A stretch of 32,809 nt of DNA from assembly GCA_029851965.1 (NCBI GenBank), contig JARKUW010000033.1, forward strand, positions 1-32,809. The letters run 5' to 3'. Made by a program: the position numbers and the translations under genes. Positions 26,653-32,809 of the stretch are shown here, piece after piece (position 1 is the stretch's first letter; every line of letters begins with the position of its first letter). The notes under the pieces were generated by a model. It worked only from the letters and a program-made list of their open reading frames with translations. It was not told the DNA's origin and ran no database searches. Source of the DNA: Bacteroidota bacterium. Its GTDB lineage: Bacteria > Bacteroidota > Bacteroidia > Sphingobacteriales > Sphingobacteriaceae.

Positions 26653-27951
26653 CTACTGAAGCAGGTAGTTCAGTATAAGTACCCCCACAAGTCCAAGAAT
26701 AGAAACAATCGTTTCCATCAATGTCCAGGTACGGAAGGTTTCTTTCAGACTCAAATTGAAGTACTCTTTAAACATCCAGAATCCCGTATCGTTAACATGC
26801 GAAAACATCAAACTTCCGGAACCGATTGCCAGCACCATCAACTCTGGAGAGGCACCTCCTGCAATTAAGGGTATGACCATGCCTGACGCTGTCAATGCTG
26901 CCACAGTGGCTGAGCCGAGGGTTACGCGCAGCAAAGCGGCGATCAGCCAGCCAAGCAGCAGGGGCGATGCGTGGATGGTCGATGCCATCTGCTTCACATC
27001 ATCTCCAATGCCGCTGTCTACCAAAATCTGCTTGAATGCACCTCCTGCAGCGATGATCATCAGAATCATTGCAATCCCTTTTACACCCTCCGTACAGGAT
27101 GCCATGGCCTGCGACATGGAAAGTTTTTGCAGGAAAAGCGTTGTAATCAGTGTGATCAGCAAAGCAATCGTTGGGTCCGCAATAAAAGAAAGTAATGAAT
27201 GTACCGGTCCTAATGGAAAAAGGATTGTTCCCAGCGTACCAACGGCGATGATTACAATTGGAGACAGGGCGATGATGAAGCTTTTGAACGTGCTGGGTAG
27301 CAAATGTTCATCTTCAAATTCCATCTGTGAAGAAGGAAGCACTTCCGCTCTGTTTCTTTTGATAATGATCCGCGGGAAGACAATTCCGGCAACCACCGCG
27401 ATCGGGATACTCAAGACGAGACCATAGATCAATATCTTGCCAATATCGGCCTGGAAAATACTTGCAAGTGCGACAGGACCGGGATGGGGCGGCAGGAAGC
27501 CATGGGTCACCGACAGCGCCGCCGCCATAGGTATGCCGACATACAGCTTCGGAAGCTTCGCTGCCGAAGCGATACTAAATACCAAGGGTATTAAAACCAC
27601 GAAACCCGCGTTGTAAAATAGTGGGATACCAACCAGTATTCCCGTCAGCAGCACTGCCCATTGAATATTTTTAAACCCAAAAATTCGTATCAGCACGTAG
27701 ACGATCTTTTTTGCTGCTCCGCTATCCTCTGCCAGTTTGCCGATCATGGCCCCGAGTGCCAGTACCATTACCATGCTGGCCAGCGTACTTCCAATTCCAT
27801 TATTGATGGAGGTCATGACCTGCTGGATCGGCATGCCAAGAAATAACCCCGTGATGATGGCACTGATCAGGAGCGCCAGCATTGGATTTATTTTTTTTAC
27901 AATCAGAATTAATAAGATGATAATACCGGCTAATACCCAGAGAAGACTCAT
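26653..27951 (-). CDS. gntP: GntP-family gluconate:H+ symporter
   Basis: ALLISAIITGLFLGMPIQQVMTSINNGIGSTLASMVMVLALGAMIGKLAEDSGAA, PLFYNAGFVVLIPL, HGFLPPHPGPVALASIFQADIGKILIYG and GSGSLMFSHVNDTGFWMFKEYFNLS. Confidence 0.95.
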   Translation of the reverse strand: MSLLWVLAGIIILLILIVKKINPMLALLISAIITGLFLGMPIQQVMTSINNGIGSTLASMVMVLALGAMIGKLAEDSGAAKKIVYVLIRIFGFKNIQWAVLLTGILVGIPLFYNAGFVVLIPLVFSIASAAKLPKLYVGIPMAAALSVTHGFLPPHPGPVALASIFQADIGKILIYGLVLSIPIAVVAGIVFPRIIIKRNRAEVLPSSQMEFEDEHLLPSTFKSFIIALSPIVIIAVGTLGTILFPLGPVHSLLSFIADPTIALLITLITTLFLQKLSMSQAMASCTEGVKGIAMILMIIAAGGAFKQILVDSGIGDDVKQMASTIHASPLLLGWLIAALLRVTLGSATVAALTASGMVIPLIAGGASPELMVLAIGSGSLMFSHVNDTGFWMFKEYFNLSLKETFRTWTLMETIVSILGLVGVLILNYLLQ

Positions 27952-27952
27952 G

Positions 27953-29458
27953 CTAGTTGTTTAATTGATTTAAGAGGTGCATTGACGCTTTCAGGTCAAC
28001 GTACAGTTTGTGATATATCGGCATCATTGACTTGTAAACTGTATGTTTCTCCATGTCCGGAGAAACAGTTGTGTTTTCGCTGGAGAGCAGTGTGTTTTCC
28101 AGGTTCAGCTGCCCTGGATACAGGGCCCTGCTTGCCAGGATCGCGGCGCCGATTGCGGAAGCATCTTCAGATTGCACGACCACAAGTTTCTTTCCGGTCA
28201 GGTCTGCCAGCAGCTGAAGCCAGACCTGAGAATTTATAAAACCACCACTCACGTGCAGTTCTGTCACCGGATCAAGTGCCTCTTCTATCGTCAGCAGCAC
28301 TTGATTTAGCGCAAAACAGACACCTTCCAGAATGGCCCTGAAGAAATGTGCCGGTGTATGCTGACTGGTTATACCGATGAATGTTCCGCTACTCCTGGTG
28401 TCCCAGATCGGGGCGCGTTCTCCGGTGAGGTAAGGCAGAAAGATCAAGCCCGCTGCACCGGCTGGAATCCCGTCTGCACCCGCAAAAAATGTGTCGTACG
28501 CCTCGTCGGACCCGGCAGCGGAACCCAGGAAAGTTCTGATGCCCCAGTCGATGGCTGCCCCACCGTTGTTCACGGGTCCGCCGCATACATAGGTCTGCTC
28601 ATCCAAAAGGTAATTGAACGTCATTGCAGGAAAGTTGTATATCGGACGGCTGCTGGTTACGCGGACGGCTCCGCTCGTTCCGATCGTTAACGCTGCTTTA
28701 GAAGCATCCACGATAGCGCTTCCCAGGTTTGCGGAACAGCCATCACTGGCGCCGATAACCACGGGGGTGTCTGCCGCTAGGCCTAATCCTGCCGCAACCT
28801 GCGCATCCATATTGTCCCGGTAAAAGGTCGTGTTCACCGGAGTGGAAAAGAGCGAGTCTTTAAGTCCAGCGTAGCGGATGATGTCTGCACTCCAGTTCTG
28901 TGCAACGATGTCAAACAGCCCCGTTGCACAGGCAATAGAGAAGTCGATCTCAAAGGTCCTGAACAGCTTAAACCAGATGTATTCTTTAATCGAGATGAAC
29001 TTATGGGTTTCTTCATATAACTCCGGCCGGTGTTCTTTCAGCCAGATGAGTTTACTTAGCGGCGCCATCGCATGTATCGGTGTGCCGGATGTCCTGTAGA
29101 TGTTTTCCCCATGCGGACCTGCCCGCAAGCCCTCCGCAACGACCTCACTTCTTGAATCTGCCCAGGTGATCAGGTTTGCCAGCGCCGTTCCATCACTGCG
29201 TACTGGTATAATGCTGTGCATCGCACTGCTCAGGCTCAACGCGCGGGGCAAGTGACCAACCTTCTCAAGCGTCTCCCGGATGCACTTCTGGAAAGCTTCC
29301 CAGATATCTTCCGGCTCCTGTTCACTGTAACCGGGTTCCGGCTGCAGGGTCGGATAGGAAAATTGCGACACATTTATGATGTTCCCCTGAAAGCTGATTG
29401 CCACGGCCTTGGTGCTGCCTGTGCCGATGTCTAAACCAATGATATAAGGTTGCTGCAT
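27953..29458 (-). CDS. gntK: FGGY-family gluconokinase
   Basis: YIIGLDIGTGSTKAVAIS, SSAMHSIIPVRSDGTALANLITWADSRS, GASDGCSANLGSAIVD, LTIGTSGAVRVTSSRPI, LPYLTGERAPIWDTRSSG and VSGGFINSQVWLQLLADLTGK. Adjacent to gntP. Confidence 0.94.
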   Translation of the reverse strand: MQQPYIIGLDIGTGSTKAVAISFQGNIINVSQFSYPTLQPEPGYSEQEPEDIWEAFQKCIRETLEKVGHLPRALSLSSAMHSIIPVRSDGTALANLITWADSRSEVVAEGLRAGPHGENIYRTSGTPIHAMAPLSKLIWLKEHRPELYEETHKFISIKEYIWFKLFRTFEIDFSIACATGLFDIVAQNWSADIIRYAGLKDSLFSTPVNTTFYRDNMDAQVAAGLGLAADTPVVIGASDGCSANLGSAIVDASKAALTIGTSGAVRVTSSRPIYNFPAMTFNYLLDEQTYVCGGPVNNGGAAIDWGIRTFLGSAAGSDEAYDTFFAGADGIPAGAAGLIFLPYLTGERAPIWDTRSSGTFIGITSQHTPAHFFRAILEGVCFALNQVLLTIEEALDPVTELHVSGGFINSQVWLQLLADLTGKKLVVVQSEDASAIGAAILASRALYPGQLNLENTLLSSENTTVSPDMEKHTVYKSMMPIYHKLYVDLKASMHLLNQLNN

Positions 29459-29700
29459 GTACTGTTATTCTGAGTTCTGGATTGGTTCTTTCAATAAGGA
29501 GCTCATATTAGAAAAATATCGCTGGATTTCTTAGAATTTTATTCAATATATTTAAAAATCGGTATAAAATGAAACGTGGCGTGTGCATAAGTGCCCGATT
29601 TTCCAGGCTATAATTTAATTTACAAAACAGACACACCTTTCCGGGTATAATCAGGGGGGCAATGGTGTGTGGTTCTATCAGGTGACGACAAATTTTTTGA

Positions 29701-30750
29701 ATGAAGACAGCAATCGTATTAACAGGTAACCTGCTAAGCACAGCAGATGCAAAGACTGCGCACGGTTTGATCCGGCAAAGCAATCGATTTAAGGTTATAG
29801 GCGTGGTAGACGCCACTCAGGCGGGTAAAGACGCAGGCGTGGTCCTGGACGGCAAGTATCGGGAGATCCCGGTGTTTGAAACCGTAGAACAAGCCATTGC
29901 ACTCCAGCCGGACTACTGCGTTATTGGCGTGGCAACTACAGGGGGCATATTTCCGGCTGCAATGCTGGCCCAGGTGGTGACGGCAATACGTAGCGGGGTT
30001 TCGATCGTCAATGGCCTGCACGACTACCTCTCCGAACGCCCGGATATCGTCGCACTTGCGCAGCAGCACAATGTCACGCTCATCGACGTCAGGAAACCCA
30101 AACAAAGAAAAGACCTTCACTTCTGGACTGGAGAAATCCTCAACCTGAAAACACCTGTGGTGGCCGTTCTTGGTACAGACTGTGCTGTTGGAAAGCGCAC
30201 CACAACCAAGTTCCTGCTTGAGGCCTGTGCCAAAAGCGGTATCAATGCCCAGATGATCTACACCGGGCAAACCGGCTGGCTGCAGGGCGGAGCGTATGGA
30301 TTTATATTCGACTCAACGCTAAACGATTTCGTGTCGGGAGAACTGGAGCATGCCATCCTCCGCTGTAATGCGGAAACCTCGCCGGATGTAATCTTCCTCG
30401 AAGGTCAGTCTGCCCTTAGAAATCCGAGCGGCCCCTGTGGTTCTGAGCTCCTCATTTCCGGCAATGCCAGGAAAGTGATTCTCGTGCATGCGCCCAAAAG
30501 GGTTTACTTCGATGAACATGAGGCGTTCGGGAAAGTCCCTTCGCTAGAATCTGAAGTTGCACTTATAAAAATGTATGGGTCTGAAGTGATTGCCATTGCG
30601 CTGAACACCAGCAACTGCAGTGCGGAAGAAGCATCCAGTTACCAGCAAACCTACGAGTCGGAGTTGAATATTCCTGTTGTCTTACCACTCGAGGATGGTT
30701 GCAGCAGGATTGTCGCCCTTATCCAGTCATACAACCACAATCCCGCATAA
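29701..30750 (+). CDS. DUF1611-family protein (DgcN-like, Rossmann N-domain plus P-loop domain)
   Basis: Walker-A-like AVLGTDCAVGKRTTTKFLLEACAK, YTGQTGWLQGGAYGFIFDS and VIFLEGQSALRNPSGPCGSELLIS. N-terminal Rossmann-like VVDATQAGKDAG. Confidence 0.85.
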   Translation: MKTAIVLTGNLLSTADAKTAHGLIRQSNRFKVIGVVDATQAGKDAGVVLDGKYREIPVFETVEQAIALQPDYCVIGVATTGGIFPAAMLAQVVTAIRSGVSIVNGLHDYLSERPDIVALAQQHNVTLIDVRKPKQRKDLHFWTGEILNLKTPVVAVLGTDCAVGKRTTTKFLLEACAKSGINAQMIYTGQTGWLQGGAYGFIFDSTLNDFVSGELEHAILRCNAETSPDVIFLEGQSALRNPSGPCGSELLISGNARKVILVHAPKRVYFDEHEAFGKVPSLESEVALIKMYGSEVIAIALNTSNCSAEEASSYQQTYESELNIPVVLPLEDGCSRIVALIQSYNHNPA

Positions 30751-31814
30751 TGAAAATAAGATCTGTTCGTGCATACTGCAAAAACATCACCTTAAAAAAG
30801 CCGTATACCATTGCCAGAAATACGTTTACCGATGCCGAAATCGTCTTTTTTGAAGTGGAGCTTGCCAACGGCATGGTCGGCCTCGGCGCTGCAAACACCG
30901 ATGTCGAGGTTGTTGGTGAAGGCGTTCAGGATACCATGGCGAACTTGCTTTCGCCGGCAGTAGCCGACCTGGAGGGAAAGGACATCCGCCACTTTCTGAA
31001 GCACATTTCCACATACCGCAATATCTATCCACAATTTCCAGGCACGCAGGCGGCAATCGATATTGCCCTGCACGACGCTTTTTGCAAGTGGCTTGGCATA
31101 TCTGTATTGGATTTCTATGGTCGCTGTCATGAAAAGATGGTTACCTCAGTAACCATAGGTATAAAGGACGTCGCGGAGACCCTTGAAGAAGCCAAAGAGT
31201 ATTACGATGGTGGGTTTCGTGCATTAAAGGTCAAGACCGGGAGAGATGCAGAACTCGATGCAGAGCGGATCATCAAACTCAGGGAGGCCTATGGCAATCA
31301 CTTTGCCATCCGGGTAGACGCCAATACCGGGTACGACCTGGATCAGCTGCGCACGTTTATGCGGCTCACCGCAAATCAACATGTCGAACTTATTGAACAG
31401 CCCTTACTGCCGGGTATGGAATCCGACTTGCTTCAGTTGCCAATAGAAACCAGGCTGAAACTTGCCGCAGATGAATCTCTGAAGAATGCACGGTCGGCCC
31501 TGGAACTTTCGCAATCAAAAGCCTTTGGGATCTTCAATATTAAACTGATGAAATGCGGCGGTATTGTGCCTGCACTGGAAATTGCAACCATCGCTGCGCA
31601 GGCCAGTGTCGATTTATTCTGGGGCTGCAACGATGAAAGCATGATCAGTATCACAGCAGCCCTGCATGCAGCATTCGCTTGTCCGCATTCCAGGTATATA
31701 GATCTGGACGGCAGCCTTGACTTACTTAACGACGTGGTCGTTGGTGGATTTACGATAGAGAATGGCTATATGATACCGGGAAACGAACCAGGCTTGGGCC
31801 TAAGCTTGATGTAA
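30750..31814 (+). CDS. Enolase-superfamily dipeptide epimerase-like / N-acyl amino acid racemase-like protein (L-Ala-D/L-Glu epimerase or DgcA-like)
   Basis: ALKVKTGRDAELDAERI (KxK), IRVDANTGYD, VELIEQPL, KLAADESLKN, FNIKLMKCGGI. Start overlaps the DUF1611 stop as TAATG, so MKIRSVRAYCKN is the likely N-terminus instead of 30699. Confidence 0.88.
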   Translation: MKIRSVRAYCKNITLKKPYTIARNTFTDAEIVFFEVELANGMVGLGAANTDVEVVGEGVQDTMANLLSPAVADLEGKDIRHFLKHISTYRNIYPQFPGTQAAIDIALHDAFCKWLGISVLDFYGRCHEKMVTSVTIGIKDVAETLEEAKEYYDGGFRALKVKTGRDAELDAERIIKLREAYGNHFAIRVDANTGYDLDQLRTFMRLTANQHVELIEQPLLPGMESDLLQLPIETRLKLAADESLKNARSALELSQSKAFGIFNIKLMKCGGIVPALEIATIAAQASVDLFWGCNDESMISITAALHAAFACPHSRYIDLDGSLDLLNDVVVGGFTIENGYMIPGNEPGLGLSLM

Positions 31815-31815
31815 C

Positions 31816-32809
31816 ATGATGAGCGAACCGACACTAAAGCGAACCATCAGCCGGTGGCCGGCAATACTGCTGGTCATAAGCGCTATCGTCGGCTCCGGTA
31901 TTTTCAAAAAAATCGCCCCGATGTCGGCAGTATTGCAGTCGCCGGAGTTGATTTTGATCTGCTGGGTGGTCGCGGGGATATTGAGTTTAATTGGCGCATT
32001 ATGTACCGCTGAGCTTGTCGCAATGATGCCGGGCTCCGGAGGAGAGTATGTTTACTTCAAGAAGATCTACGGACGATTCTTTTCCTTTCTCTACGGATGG
32101 GGAAATCTAACCGTCATGCGGTCCGCTACCATTGCTGCGCTGGCTTATATTTTTTCAGAATCCTTTAACGTCCTGGTGGAACTCCCCGCATTGTCGTTTT
32201 CCATGCTGGGAACAGTCGGCGAGAACGCCAGTATTAAGCTGCTGGCAACAACACTGATCATCCTGCTCAGTTTCATTAACCACAGGGGAGTCGTGTTTGG
32301 CGAAAAGCTCAGCCGTTTTCTGATCATCGGCATCATCACAGCAATCTTAGGACTTGTTGTGGCTGCCTTCTTTTCCGACCATGGCAGCATGGCCAACCTG
32401 TCCAACGATGTAAATCCCCCTGAAGGCTGGGAACTTGTTGCAGCTTTCTTTGCCGCGGCATTGAGTGCTTTCTGGGGCTACGAAGGCTGGAACAACATCG
32501 GTAATGTCGGTGAAGAACTGAAGGATCCCCAGCGCAACTTGCCCATCGCTTTAGGACTGGGCACCGTGGCGGTAATTGTACTTTACCTACTTGTAAACTC
32601 CGTTTACCTGTACGTACTACCCGTGGGCGAGCTTGCCGCCATAAGTAAGGTGGCCAATCAGGTTGCCGCCGTTGAAGTAGCGAGAATATTAAGCGGAAAC
32701 GCCGGTGCAGTCGCCTTGTCCTGCCTAATCATGCTCACTACATTTTGCTGTGCCAACAGCACCATCCTCCTTTCTTCAAGAATTTTGTTTGCCATGGCGC
32801 GTGACGGTT
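31816..32809 (+). CDS. APC-superfamily amino acid permease, 3'-truncated by the window end
   Basis: ATGATG at 31816. MMSEPTLKRTISRWPAILLVISAIVGSGIFKKIAPMSAVLQSPELILICWVVAGILSLIGALCTAELVAMMPGSGGEYVYFKKIYGRFFSFLYGW is typical of LAT/APC transporters. Frame is open to the window end, and it is missing from the ORF track. Confidence 0.92.
   Translation, partial: MMSEPTLKRTISRWPAILLVISAIVGSGIFKKIAPMSAVLQSPELILICWVVAGILSLIGALCTAELVAMMPGSGGEYVYFKKIYGRFFSFLYGWGNLTVMRSATIAALAYIFSESFNVLVELPALSFSMLGTVGENASIKLLATTLIILLSFINHRGVVFGEKLSRFLIIGIITAILGLVVAAFFSDHGSMANLSNDVNPPEGWELVAAFFAAALSAFWGYEGWNNIGNVGEELKDPQRNLPIALGLGTVAVIVLYLLVNSVYLYVLPVGELAAISKVANQVAAVEVARILSGNAGAVALSCLIMLTTFCCANSTILLSSRILFAMARDG

Noticed and set aside
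1-32809. CRISPR array, prophage, transposon, toxin-antitoxin or defence island
   Set aside because: No spaced direct-repeat array, integrase, transposase, phage structural gene or recognisable defence gene was seen in any frame.

Overview
This 32.8 kb window looks like chromosomal Bacteroidota DNA, probably Sphingobacteriaceae-like (inferred from gene families; not tested). It is mostly operons of recognisable genes with no sign of prophage, transposon, CRISPR array, tRNA or rRNA. In order: lspA (5'-truncated) and lepB; a pterin-4a-carbinolamine dehydratase; an RsbQ-like alpha/beta hydrolase paired with a PAS protein that ends in a phosphoacceptor-like helix and has no ATPase domain; a metallophosphoesterase lipoprotein and a predicted outer-membrane protein; a GlgE-pathway operon (glgE, treS-maltokinase fusion, glgB) converging on a short GT35 glucan phosphorylase homologue; a small protein plus baeRF-like (eRF1-related) two-gene operon; a ThuA-like protein; an MlaE/F/D (MCE) transport operon followed by an unlisted Lys-rich mini-ORF; pta-ackA; a GH2/TIM-barrel-like secreted protein; ferritin followed by an unlisted Lys/Cys-rich mini-ORF; YtxH; gluconokinase and a GntP permease; and a DUF1611 / dipeptide-epimerase-like / APC permease operon truncated at the window end. 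The points most worth a second look are: (1) a 1-nt frameshift in glgB just before its catalytic Glu; (2) a GT35 homologue with Ala where the PLP-binding Lys should be; (3) the RsbQ-PAS-(HisKA without ATPase) pair; (4) the DUF1611 + epimerase + permease cassette, which resembles the DgcN/DgcA D-glutamate pathway; (5) the baeRF operon; (6) two small basic ORFs missing from the ORF track. No wholly novel system could be shown from sequence alone.
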